DNA from: Micavibrio sp.
GTDB taxonomy: Bacteria; Pseudomonadota; Alphaproteobacteria; Micavibrionales; Micavibrionaceae
DNA: 13,979 bases
Direction of reading: 5' to 3'
Assembly: GCA_030824805.1 (NCBI GenBank)
Contig: JAPJRC010000057.1
Location: 1 to 13,979 of the forward strand
This document shows, one piece after another, positions 6,639-12,835 of this stretch. The position numbers were made by a program, and so were the translations under genes. The first letter of the stretch is position 1. Each line of letters begins with the position of its first letter. The notes beneath the pieces were generated by a model that made no database searches, was not told where the DNA came from, and worked only from the letters and a program-made list of their open reading frames with translations.

Positions 6639-6682
6639 TAGTTGGCGGCGTACAGGCCGTATGTGGCGGCATTCAGGATCAT
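6626..6682 (-). CDS. Tyr-rich leader peptide upstream of tyrA (18 aa)
   Basis: A short ORF reading MILNAATYGLYAANYYAL then TAG. Four of 18 codons are Tyr (TAC at positions 8 and 11, TAT TAT at 15-16). Its ATG (6682-6680) overlaps the hisC TGA (6681-6679) as ATGA, the same junction found elsewhere in the window, so ribosomes finishing hisC could reinitiate on it. Its stop lies inside the upstream arm of the inverted repeat that can mask the tyrA ribosome binding site. Composition, position and structure match amino-acid-sensing leader peptides in known attenuators. The peptide probably has no function beyond its translation. I know of no described Tyr leader at this hisC-tyrA junction. Chance remains possible because the ORF is so short. 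Confidence 0.6.
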   Translation of the reverse strand: MILNAATYGLYAANYYAL

Positions 6683-7764
6683 GTATTTCCTAAATACTCT
6701 TTTATGGCCGCACAGGCAAGGGTCATCTCTTCACCTGTACCAATAGATACCCGCAAGGATTCAGGGAGTTTGTATGCCCCCATCTGGCGCACGAGGATGC
6801 CTTTGGACTTCAGGAAGGCGCGGCAACCATCGGCCTCATCTGCATCCTTGAAACTTACCAGAACAAAATTGGCCGCGCTCGGCCATATTTTCAGGCGGTT
6901 GGAAGACAGCTCTTTCACCGTCAATGCGCGCCATTCCGTGTTGTGCGAAACCGAGCGCTCAATGAAATCGTCATCAGACAGTGCCGCGATACCCGCCACC
7001 TGCGCCGGAACAGAAACGTTGAACGGTCCGCGCACGCGATTAAGAATATCGGCGACTTCGCCGGGGCAATAACCATACCCCAGACGCAAACCGGCCAGCC
7101 CGAAAATTTTGGAGAATGTGCGAAGGACGACAATGTTGTCGGAATTTTTGGCAATCGCAAATCCATTTTCATACCCCTCGCTGGCTTGCGCGTATTCGGC
7201 GTAAGCATCATCGAGGACGAGCAGAATGTCATCGCGCAGCGCGGCGCGGAATGCTTTTATCTGCGCAGGCGTGTTGAAAGATCCTGTCGGGTTGTTGGGG
7301 TTTGTAAGGAACACCATGCGCGTTTTCGGCGTGACGGCCGCGAGCATCGCATCCAGATCCGGCAGCAAATCGCGTTCCGGTGTTTCGACGCAGACTCCGC
7401 CGCATGTCTTTGCAAAAATCCCGTACATCAAAAAAGAATGCATGGCATATACCACCTCGTCTCCCGGCGAAACATATGCTTTGCACAACAGGCCTATGAT
7501 TTCATCTGAACCCGCACCGCATACGATGCGTTCTTCCTCGATCCCGAACTTTGCAGCGATCGTTTTGCGCAATTCGATGCAATTGCCATCGGGATATTTC
7601 TGCAAATGCAGATCGTATGTCAAAGCTCCGAGCGCGCGCGGGCTGGCACCGAAAGGGTTTTCGTTCGAAGAAAGCTTTATAACGCGCGTAAAGCCATCTG
7701 CTTTGCTTTCACCGCCAACATAGGCGGCAATGTCCAGAATGCCGGGATTAGGCTTTATTTTCAT
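6679..7764 (-). CDS. hisC: Histidinol-phosphate / aromatic aminotransferase
   Basis: A 361-residue PLP-dependent class I/II aminotransferase. Features include SNENPFGASP (33-42), GAGSDEII (83-90), NPNNPTG (155-161), the LDDAYAEY segment (184-191) and the PLP-binding lysine K219 in RTFSKIFGLAGLRLGYG. HisC enzymes make histidinol phosphate from imidazole acetol phosphate, and many also transaminate aromatic keto acids. Placement between chorismate mutase and tyrA, away from other his genes, suggests a main job in phenylalanine and tyrosine synthesis. The start is the ATG at 7764-7762, overlapping the chorismate mutase stop as ATGA. A longer frame to 7851 exists but would add 29 unconserved residues inside the upstream gene. 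Its TGA overlaps the ATG of the leader ORF. Confidence 0.93.
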   Translation of the reverse strand: MKIKPNPGILDIAAYVGGESKADGFTRVIKLSSNENPFGASPRALGALTYDLHLQKYPDGNCIELRKTIAAKFGIEEERIVCGAGSDEIIGLLCKAYVSPGDEVVYAMHSFLMYGIFAKTCGGVCVETPERDLLPDLDAMLAAVTPKTRMVFLTNPNNPTGSFNTPAQIKAFRAALRDDILLVLDDAYAEYAQASEGYENGFAIAKNSDNIVVLRTFSKIFGLAGLRLGYGYCPGEVADILNRVRGPFNVSVPAQVAGIAALSDDDFIERSVSHNTEWRALTVKELSSNRLKIWPSAANFVLVSFKDADEADGCRAFLKSKGILVRQMGAYKLPESLRVSIGTGEEMTLACAAIKEYLGNT

Positions 7765-8717
7765 GCGCTGGCTTTCAGGATATTTTCTTCGGCATCCGGT
7801 GATTTTACCGTGCGCGCATATGACGGCGGCACGGGATAGCCGCCAACGCAAGACACGCTGGCGCCCGGGTCTTCAAGCGCCTTGGAAAGTTCAGCAACGC
7901 GCTTGTCATTGCCACCCATGTAATCTTCAACTTCCATAAGGTGCAGAGCAGGCATTGAAGGAGAAGCGTTGCGTTTGGAAGACAGGCCAAGCGGTGTAAG
8001 GCCGACTTTCTTTGCTGTTTCCACCAGTCTGGCACGGCTTATGGCGGCATCGCATTGAATCAGCAGGAAGGAATTGTCCGCACCGGAATCATCAAAACCT
8101 GCTTTGGCCACCACGAGCGAGCGCGTGTCAGGATTAGGTGTTGCGGGGTCTTCACCGTGCGGAAGACGGATAATGATCCTCATGGGATCGGAAGGATCGG
8201 CACCAAGGAATGTCCACCATGGCTGGTCGTCTTCGGAGATCGGGCAAGGCACCACGGCGAATGTGGTCTTGCCTTCTTTCAGAGCCGCAATAGCGGCCAC
8301 CGGAGAATTCGTTTTCGTCATCGGAAGGCAGCTTCCGAAATAATCGCGTGCCAGATCCCATTGTTCCGTCTGACCGTCTGACATGGCAACCGTTACCTTC
8401 AGGCCCGTCTGCAACAGGGATACCGCCCCCACCAGCTCGCGCCAGATACGCACCACCGCCATCTCAGGCAGAACGCCTTTATGACGCCCGAGCAAGCGTC
8501 GGATCATGCGCGCTTCGCGGGCTGGCTGGACGATCTGTATGTTGTTCCTGCGTTTTTCCTCGCCAACTTTCAGCACCAGTTCGGCACGCTCCATCAGCGT
8601 GTCATGGATACGGTTATCCAGTTCATCAATTTTCTGGCGGATCGCATCCAGCGTTTCCGATTTATACGGCTTCGGCTGGGCGGCGTTGGTGGGCTTAGCG
8701 TTCTTGGTGTCAGCCAT
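7761..8717 (-). CDS. Chorismate mutase (AroQ domain) with degenerate prephenate-dehydratase-like C-terminus
   Basis: A 318-residue protein. Residues about 20-103 are an AroQ-type all-helical chorismate mutase: IRQKIDELDNRIHDTLMERAEL with R27 and R44, VGEEKRR with K55, PAREARM with R67, and IWRELVGAVSLLQ. This domain converts chorismate to prephenate. Residues about 106-300 have the outline of a prephenate dehydratase plus ACT region: AIAALKEGKTTFAVVPCP resembles the dehydratase segment before the VPIEN motif, and the VGGYPVP near the end resembles the ACT-region LGSYP. The catalytic TRF triad of dehydratases is absent (IIIRLP is found instead), so dehydratase activity is unlikely. Fused chorismate mutases of this size recur next to hisC and tyrA in alphaproteobacteria. 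It heads the minus-strand operon and diverges from metA. Confidence 0.85.
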   Translation of the reverse strand: MADTKNAKPTNAAQPKPYKSETLDAIRQKIDELDNRIHDTLMERAELVLKVGEEKRRNNIQIVQPAREARMIRRLLGRHKGVLPEMAVVRIWRELVGAVSLLQTGLKVTVAMSDGQTEQWDLARDYFGSCLPMTKTNSPVAAIAALKEGKTTFAVVPCPISEDDQPWWTFLGADPSDPMRIIIRLPHGEDPATPNPDTRSLVVAKAGFDDSGADNSFLLIQCDAAISRARLVETAKKVGLTPLGLSSKRNASPSMPALHLMEVEDYMGGNDKRVAELSKALEDPGASVSCVGGYPVPPSYARTVKSPDAEENILKASA

Positions 8718-8737
8718 GGACGAATTCGCAATCTGTC

Positions 8738-8743
8738 ATTATA
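8738..8743 (-). promoter_or_regulatory. Possible -10 element for the chorismate mutase-hisC-tyrA operon
   Basis: A perfect TATAAT is read on the minus strand, 20 bases before the ATG. No convincing -35 element is found at 16-18 bases (GAAGGG occupies the place), and the transcript leader would be only about 14 bases. This is the only good -10 in the 80-base gap shared with metA. Confidence 0.3.
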
Positions 8744-8758
8744 TAAGATATGGTTTGC

Positions 8759-8778
8759 AGCCCTTCTTTTACAGGGCT
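8759..8778 (+). other. Small hairpin upstream of metA
   Basis: AGCCCT (8759-8764) and AGGGCT (8773-8778) form a 6-bp stem with an 8-base loop, ending 5 bases before the metA Shine-Dalgarno GAGGAAA (8784-8790). It does not match the SAM-II or other SAM riboswitch cores that I know. A role in metA control is only a possibility. Confidence 0.3.
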
Positions 8779-8797
8779 TACACGAGGAAATCAATCA

Positions 8798-9865
8798 ATG
8801 CCGCTGATTAAGAATTCGAACCTACCCACCTTTGACAGATTGCAGGATGAAGGCCGTCAGGTGCTTGACCCCATTCGCGCATCGCAACAGGACATTCGGG
8901 AATTGCATATCGGATTTCTTAACATCATGCCCGATGCCGCCCTGGAGGCCGCCGAACGGCAGTTTTTCCGCCTGATCGGCGAAAGTAACAGGATTGTCCA
9001 GATCCACATCCATCCATTCACCCTGCCCATTTTCGAACGGAGCGAGGCCGCACAGGCGCACATAGAAAAGCACTATGAATCCTTTGAAAAAATCAAGGAA
9101 GACGGCCTCGATGCGCTGGTTATCACTGGCGCCAACGAGGAAACCAACCCGCATGTCAGCGACGAAGCCACATGGGGCGCCCTGCGCGACGTTCTGGCAT
9201 GGGCACACGAAAACGTGACCTCGACACTGTGCTCCTGCCTCGCCAGCCACGCCGCTTTGACCTACAGCTACGGGCAGCCGCCGACATGGCGTGACGACAA
9301 GCGCTGGGGCGTCTACCGGCACAAAGTTCTGGATTGCGGCCACCCGATGGTCAAAGGTATGAACACATCTTTCGATGTTCCCCATTCCCGATACAGCGAA
9401 ATAACGCCTGGGCAATTCAAAAAAGCAGGCATGCGCATTCTGGCAGAAAGCCCCGAGGCCGGTGTGCATCTAGCCACGAGCAGCGACGGATTGCGCCTCG
9501 TATGTTTTCAGGGACATCCCGAATACGACATGATCAGCCTGCTCAAAGAATACCGCCGCGAGGTCATGAACTATATCGAACGCAAGCGTCCCGATTATCC
9601 GCCCTTCCCCGAGCATTATTTCAATGATATCCGCGCACAGGAAATGGCCGCAGGTTTCAAAAACGATGTGATGGATGGGAAAACGGACAAGCCTTTCCCC
9701 GAAGAAGCCATTGCGGCATTGCTGGAAAATACATGGGCGGACAGTGCGCGTTCGGCTATCGGCGCTTGGGTCGGTCTTGTGTACCAAATCACCCACAAAG
9801 ACCGTAAAAAACCGTTTATGGATGGGGTTGATCCTAACGACCCGTTGGGACTTAACAAAGCCTAG
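8798..9865 (+). CDS. metA: Homoserine O-acyltransferase, MetA family (acetyl- or succinyl-CoA)
   Basis: A 355-residue enzyme of methionine synthesis that acylates homoserine. It aligns by eye to E. coli MetA along its length. The nucleophile is C147 in TSTLCSCLASHAAL, and the GHPEYD motif gives the catalytic H240 and E242. At the position of E. coli G111 (ITGAPLG) this protein has Glu (ITGANEE, E115), the residue reported to favour acetyl-CoA over succinyl-CoA. A one-residue insertion nearby makes the alignment slightly uncertain. The ATG at 8798 is chosen because MPLIKNSNLP matches the family start and GAGGAAA lies 7 bases upstream; an in-frame ATG at 8750 would add 16 unconserved residues. 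Its TAG shares CTAG with the convergent methyltransferase stop. Confidence 0.92.
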   Translation: MPLIKNSNLPTFDRLQDEGRQVLDPIRASQQDIRELHIGFLNIMPDAALEAAERQFFRLIGESNRIVQIHIHPFTLPIFERSEAAQAHIEKHYESFEKIKEDGLDALVITGANEETNPHVSDEATWGALRDVLAWAHENVTSTLCSCLASHAALTYSYGQPPTWRDDKRWGVYRHKVLDCGHPMVKGMNTSFDVPHSRYSEITPGQFKKAGMRILAESPEAGVHLATSSDGLRLVCFQGHPEYDMISLLKEYRREVMNYIERKRPDYPPFPEHYFNDIRAQEMAAGFKNDVMDGKTDKPFPEEAIAALLENTWADSARSAIGAWVGLVYQITHKDRKKPFMDGVDPNDPLGLNKA

Positions 9866-10593
9866 ATCGCTTCCGGCTCTGCCATCACAGGAATTTCTTT
9901 TGTCACGCGCGCATCGTTCACGCGCACGCGCCCTGCCCCCGCATAGATTTGTTTCGATGCCTCTACAAAGATAAGTCCGCCCATCGCCGGGCACACGGAA
10001 GAGCCGATTTTTTCCCATAACCCGGCAGAGCGTAAAAGCGTCTGTTGCTTAAAAGGCGGTATAAATAGCCCACGTTCGGTGCGTTCCGGAATGAACAGGT
10101 TATCTTTCAAAAACTCTTCAACCTGTCCAGCGGAATACGGCGTACCGCGCCCGAAAGGCGTCCAGTCAGCCCTCGCCCAAAGCCCGATCCTGTTGGGCAC
10201 GATGATAAGAATGCGCCCGTTGCTCTTGAGCACGCGCCAGAATTCTTCCATCGCGGGTTTCAAGAACCCAGTGAATTCAAGCGAGTGGATCAAGACAATG
10301 CGGTCTATGGAATTGGTTTCAAAAGGAAGATCGGTTTCATCGGCCAGACACGTCTGGTTTAGCGATTCTTCCGGCCAGTGATGCACGCCCTGCCCTTTGA
10401 ACATCACACACACCGTGCGTTCGGATTGCGTGGAGAAGTTTGAAAGATAAGGCGCTGCGTATCCTCCGCCCATAACGCGCATAAAACGCGTGTCCGGCCA
10501 CAGGCGCTCGATACGCTCGCGGATAAGGCGGCGCACGATGCGCCCGCCCAGGCTCTTGTAGAAATCCCGAAGCTGATAGGCGGATGGAATCAT
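9862..10593 (-). CDS. Class I SAM-dependent methyltransferase (Methyltransf_11 type)
   Basis: A 243-residue protein with a type-11 methyltransferase fold. A Gly-rich motif I variant is VMGGGYAAPYL (40-50). DLPFETNSIDRIVLIHSLEF (88-107) gives the usual acidic-to-hydrophobic strand, and EFWRVLKSNGRILIIVPNR (117-135) is the post-motif strand typical of the family. The N-terminus LRDFYKSLGGRIVRRLIRERI is characteristic of an alphaproteobacterial group often found near glyoxalase II; the substrate is unknown. It is not MetW despite the neighbouring metA. It is the last gene of the minus-strand operon, starting on an ATGA overlap with apt. Its stop shares four bases with the metA stop. Confidence 0.8.
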   Translation of the reverse strand: MIPSAYQLRDFYKSLGGRIVRRLIRERIERLWPDTRFMRVMGGGYAAPYLSNFSTQSERTVCVMFKGQGVHHWPEESLNQTCLADETDLPFETNSIDRIVLIHSLEFTGFLKPAMEEFWRVLKSNGRILIIVPNRIGLWARADWTPFGRGTPYSAGQVEEFLKDNLFIPERTERGLFIPPFKQQTLLRSAGLWEKIGSSVCPAMGGLIFVEASKQIYAGAGRVRVNDARVTKEIPVMAEPEAI

Positions 10594-11105
10594 GCGGCCT
10601 CATATTGAATGACAGATTTTGCGCGCATACTCTTCCACGAGAAATCATTCAGGAATTTTAAGTCGATCAGCGTGATAAAGCCCTTCACGGAATAACCAGC
10701 GTCCTCAGCGAGTTCGGCTGCGGCCTTGATCGTACCACCCGTGGCAAGCACATCGTCAACAATTATGATGTTTCCTGTGCCGTGCTTCAGCTGCAATTTC
10801 GCGCTTCCATATTCAAGATCGTAGTTCTTTTCAGCGTAAGGCTGGGGTAACTTCCCGCCTTTACGCGGCATGATAAATTGTTTGTTACAAAGCACGGCTA
10901 GCGCGGCGGCAAATATAAATCCGCGTGAATCCACTCCCGCAAACGCCTCAATGCCCTCAAGCTCTTGCGCCGAGATAAGCCCTGCCATGGCCTGAATGGT
11001 TTCTGGAAATTTTTTTGAAAGCAACGGCGATATATCGCGAAACGTCACACCCTTGCTGGGAAAATCCACTACATCATCAATGTAGGCTTTCAAATCTTCG
11101 TGCAT
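10590..11105 (-). CDS. apt: Adenine phosphoribosyltransferase
   Basis: A 171-residue purine salvage enzyme that joins adenine and PRPP to give AMP. The PRPP-binding loop is IIIVDDVLATGGT (113-125). Other family signatures are DFPSKGVTFRDISPLL (14-29), GVDSRGFIF (57-65) and the flexible-loop segment PRKGGKLP (80-87). Length is typical for Apt. The ATG at 11105 is supported by GGAG 5 bases upstream. It follows mutT by 42 bases and its TGA overlaps the methyltransferase ATG. Confidence 0.97.
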   Translation of the reverse strand: MHEDLKAYIDDVVDFPSKGVTFRDISPLLSKKFPETIQAMAGLISAQELEGIEAFAGVDSRGFIFAAALAVLCNKQFIMPRKGGKLPQPYAEKNYDLEYGSAKLQLKHGTGNIIIVDDVLATGGTIKAAAELAEDAGYSVKGFITLIDLKFLNDFSWKSMRAKSVIQYEAA

Positions 11106-11132
11106 GTATTCTCCAAGACGGTTTATGACCTA

Positions 11133-11146
11133 GTGTCTTCAGACAC
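11133..11146 (-). other. Small hairpin between mutT and apt
   Basis: GTGTC and GACAC flank a 4-base loop in the 42-base gap, 2 bases after the mutT stop. No T-run follows on the minus strand, so it is more likely an RNA processing or stability hairpin than a terminator, or chance. Confidence 0.25.
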
Positions 11147-11147
11147 G

Positions 11148-11597
11148 TTATAATCTTTCCATCAACTGCGCGATCAACGGCACATCGGCGTCGGGCATTT
11201 GCAGAGAATAAAGTTCGTTGATCTTCATCCATTTTACCTGCTGGCCTTCGCGCGGTGTGACGATGCCTTTCCACATGCGGCAAACATAAAGCGGCATGAG
11301 AAGATGAAAAGATTCATAAGAATGGGATGCAAAGGCAATGGGCGTGAAACAGCATTCGCGCACCTCGATACCGAGCTCTTCCTCTATCTCGCGGCAAAGC
11401 GCGAATTCGGGCGTTTCGCCTTCCTTGATTTTTCCACCGGGAAATTCCCAAAGGCCTGCCATCGGCTTGCCTTCAGGCCTTTGCGCAACCAGCACACGCC
11501 CATCCTTGTCAATCAGGGCTGCAGCAACGACCAACAAAAGGGGAAGCCCCGCCGGTGTTACCGGACGGGGCTTCTCCAAAGCTTCCAGACAGTTCAT
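11148..11597 (-). CDS. mutT: Nudix hydrolase, MutT-like (8-oxo-dGTP diphosphatase)
   Basis: A 149-residue Nudix protein as drawn. The Nudix box is complete: G55, E61, R69, E70, E73, E74, G76 in GKIKEGETPEFALCREIEEE and the following LGIE. RPEGKPMAGLWEFPGG just before it is typical of MutT, which hydrolyses oxidised guanine nucleotides and limits transversions. The start is ambiguous. The ATG at 11597 overlaps the PPIase stop by one base (TAATG) but adds about 20 residues not expected in MutT, and residues 8-19 are encoded by a strong terminator-like hairpin. TTG at 11537 or 11534, just past the hairpin, would give about 129 or 128 residues, the length of E. coli MutT, but lacks a good Shine-Dalgarno. 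Readthrough from the PPIase gene is the likely source of transcript. Confidence 0.9.
   Translation of the reverse strand: MNCLEALEKPRPVTPAGLPLLLVVAAALIDKDGRVLVAQRPEGKPMAGLWEFPGGKIKEGETPEFALCREIEEELGIEVRECCFTPIAFASHSYESFHLLMPLYVCRMWKGIVTPREGQQVKWMKINELYSLQMPDADVPLIAQLMERL
11543..11574 (-). terminator. Strong terminator-like hairpin after the PPIase gene, overlapping the mutT 5' end
   Basis: GAAGCCCCG (11543-11551) pairs with CGGGGCTTC (11566-11574), and CCGGT (11552-11556) with ACCGG (11560-11564), leaving a 3-base loop and one bulged base: 14 bp, mostly G-C. On the minus strand it lies 22 bases after the PPIase TAA and is followed by CCCTTTTGTT, a modest T-run. No T-run follows on the plus strand. 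Position and shape fit an intrinsic terminator, perhaps a leaky one since mutT, apt and the methyltransferase lie downstream. Confidence 0.6.
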
Positions 11598-12685
11598 TAC
11601 TCGGCCGCGGCCGGAGCTGCTTCAGGAGCCGGAGCGGATTGCTCGCCGGCAGCAGGTGCAACTTCAGGCTCTTTAATAGCATCGCCGTTAACGTCGAACT
11701 TCTCGATTTTGGCTGTCTTTCTCCAGTCATTCAGAAGTGTTTCAAGCTTCTCGCGACGGAGTTCTGCCTCTATCATCGGCTTTGTTTCTTCCAGTGTGGG
11801 CTTCGGACGCTCGCGCTTGTCTTCTACCTTTACAACATGGAAACCGAATTGCGTCTTGATCGGCGTCTTGCTGACTTCGCCTTTGCCCAGCTTGAAAGCT
11901 GCGTCGGCGAATTCAGGAACCATATCCTGTTTTGCAAACCATCCAAGATCGCCGCCTTTGTCCTTGTTGCCAGGATCGGCGGAGTTTTCTGCGGCCAGTT
12001 TGGAGAAATCACCACCGGCTTCCAGCTTGGCGATGATGTCTTTTGCCGTTGCTTCGCTGTCCACGAGGATGTGCGCGGCTTTGATTTCCTCTACAGCAGG
12101 CGTTTTACCTATGGCTTCTTGATATTTAGCCTTGATATCGCTTTCGCTGATTTGCTTGTCGAGTTCGCGCTGAACATAAACGCTACGAACGATTTGCTGT
12201 TTTGCCATGGCAAGCTGCTGCTGCACTTCCGGGTCGCTTTCCAGACCTGCATCTTCCGCCTTGTTCTGCACCAGACGCGTGTTGATAACCTGCTCCAGTG
12301 CGAGCGGGTATACAGCCTGCGGCGGGAGCTGTTGAACATTGGCCGGCATCATCTTGATGAAACGGTAGACATCCACGCGGCTGATGTCGCTGCCGTCAAC
12401 CTTGGCAACAACAGGGTTACCAGGTTTTACTTCAACATTGTCAAAGCCTGATTTGACGTTGGCCGTGGCTTCTTCTTCTTCCTGTATCGTGGCGGCGGGT
12501 TCACCCGACGCTGGGGCGGCTGTCGCTGCGGAAGCTTCTTCCGTGGCTGCAGCGGGCGCTTCGGCGGTAACGGCCGGCGCATCTTTTGTCATATTCTTGG
12601 AAAAATAGAAGGCAGCGCCGCCGGCAACCGCCAGCAAGGCAACTACGCCGATAATCATCGGCAGATTGTTCTTAGGTTCAGACAT
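11597..12685 (-). CDS. Membrane-anchored parvulin-type peptidyl-prolyl isomerase
   Basis: A 362-residue protein with a short cytoplasmic start, one membrane helix (about 10-29) and a long Ala/Glu/Pro-rich linker (35-75). A SurA/PrsA-like helical region follows (about 88-190), then a parvulin domain (about 200-292) with AAHILV (203-208), GGDFSKLAAENSADPG (224-239), GGDLGWF (244-250), MVPEFADAAF (255-264) and QFGFHVVKVED (279-289). A second Ala/Pro-rich tail closes it. It should face the periplasm and help fold exported proteins, which fits its position divergent from secA. The lack of a cleavable signal suggests stable anchoring, as in PpiD, though the size is smaller. The ATG at 12685 has AAGGA 9 bases upstream. 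The TAA overlaps the possible mutT ATG. Confidence 0.92.
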   Translation of the reverse strand: MSEPKNNLPMIIGVVALLAVAGGAAFYFSKNMTKDAPAVTAEAPAAATEEASAATAAPASGEPAATIQEEEEATANVKSGFDNVEVKPGNPVVAKVDGSDISRVDVYRFIKMMPANVQQLPPQAVYPLALEQVINTRLVQNKAEDAGLESDPEVQQQLAMAKQQIVRSVYVQRELDKQISESDIKAKYQEAIGKTPAVEEIKAAHILVDSEATAKDIIAKLEAGGDFSKLAAENSADPGNKDKGGDLGWFAKQDMVPEFADAAFKLGKGEVSKTPIKTQFGFHVVKVEDKRERPKPTLEETKPMIEAELRREKLETLLNDWRKTAKIEKFDVNGDAIKEPEVAPAAGEQSAPAPEAAPAAAE

Positions 12686-12711
12686 GATATTCGATCCTTA
12701 ATATATGAGGT

Positions 12712-12731
12712 CCGGAACAGGTTTGTTCCGG
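12712..12731. promoter_or_regulatory. Perfect palindrome between PPIase and secA genes
   Basis: CCGGAACAGGTTTGTTCCGG is an 8-bp perfect inverted repeat around GGTT. It lies 26 bases before the PPIase ATG, just downstream of that gene's putative -10, so it is either an operator or a hairpin near the 5' end of the mRNA. Flanking GTCCGG (12710-12715) and CCGGAC (12733-12738) offer an alternative pairing. GAAC...GTTC recalls LexA half-sites, but the 6-base spacing fits neither the alphaproteobacterial direct-repeat type nor the Bacillus type. Confidence 0.45.
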
Positions 12732-12738
12732 CCCGGAC

Positions 12739-12766
12739 ATTGTGCATAGCCTTGGGTAAAGGGCAA
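12739..12766 (-). promoter_or_regulatory. Putative promoter of the PPIase gene
   Basis: On the minus strand TTGCCC (12766-12761) and CACAAT (12744-12739) are 16 bases apart, each matching 4 of 6 consensus bases. The inferred start would fall at the edge of the palindrome at 12712-12731. Confidence 0.35.
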
Positions 12767-12775
12767 CCGAAAAAA

Positions 12776-12804
12776 TTGACGCACCACCGTTTGCAGCTTA
12801 TATC
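12776..12804 (+). promoter_or_regulatory. Sigma-70-type promoter of secA
   Basis: TTGACG (12776-12781, 5 of 6) and TATATC (12799-12804, 4 of 6) are separated by the ideal 17 bases. Transcription would begin near 12811, giving a 5' leader of about 25 bases that contains only the ribosome binding site. There is no room for a SecM-like leader ORF. Confidence 0.6.
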
Positions 12805-12835
12805 AGTCAGGCTTTAGAAAACCCAAGGAATCCCT

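Noticed and set aside
7765..7851. N-terminal extension of HisC to 7851
   Set aside because: It lies inside the chorismate mutase coding region; the ATGA junction at 7764 and the family N-terminus favour the shorter form.
8711..8740. A 9-codon minus-strand ORF (MTDCEFVHG) before the chorismate mutase gene, considered as a leader peptide
   Set aside because: Its ATG overlaps the putative -10, so it would not be in the transcript, and it is not enriched in Phe, Tyr or Trp.
8750..8797. N-terminal extension of MetA from the ATG at 8750
   Set aside because: The extra 16 residues are unlike MetA starts, there is no good ribosome binding site before 8750, and GAGGAAA is well placed for 8798.
8718..8797. 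SAM riboswitch upstream of metA
   Set aside because: The 80-base gap has a 6-bp hairpin but none of the conserved core of SAM-II or other SAM riboswitches that I can recognise, and a TATAAT for the opposite operon occupies part of it.
11555..12451. A 298-codon plus-strand open frame opposite the PPIase gene
   Set aside because: It is antisense to a clear parvulin protein, is Cys/Phe/Arg-rich without any domain, and has no ribosome binding site or plausible start. It is a shadow of codon bias.
12805..12835. SecM-like arrest peptide upstream of secA
   Set aside because: Only about 25 transcribed bases precede the ATG and no ORF fits.
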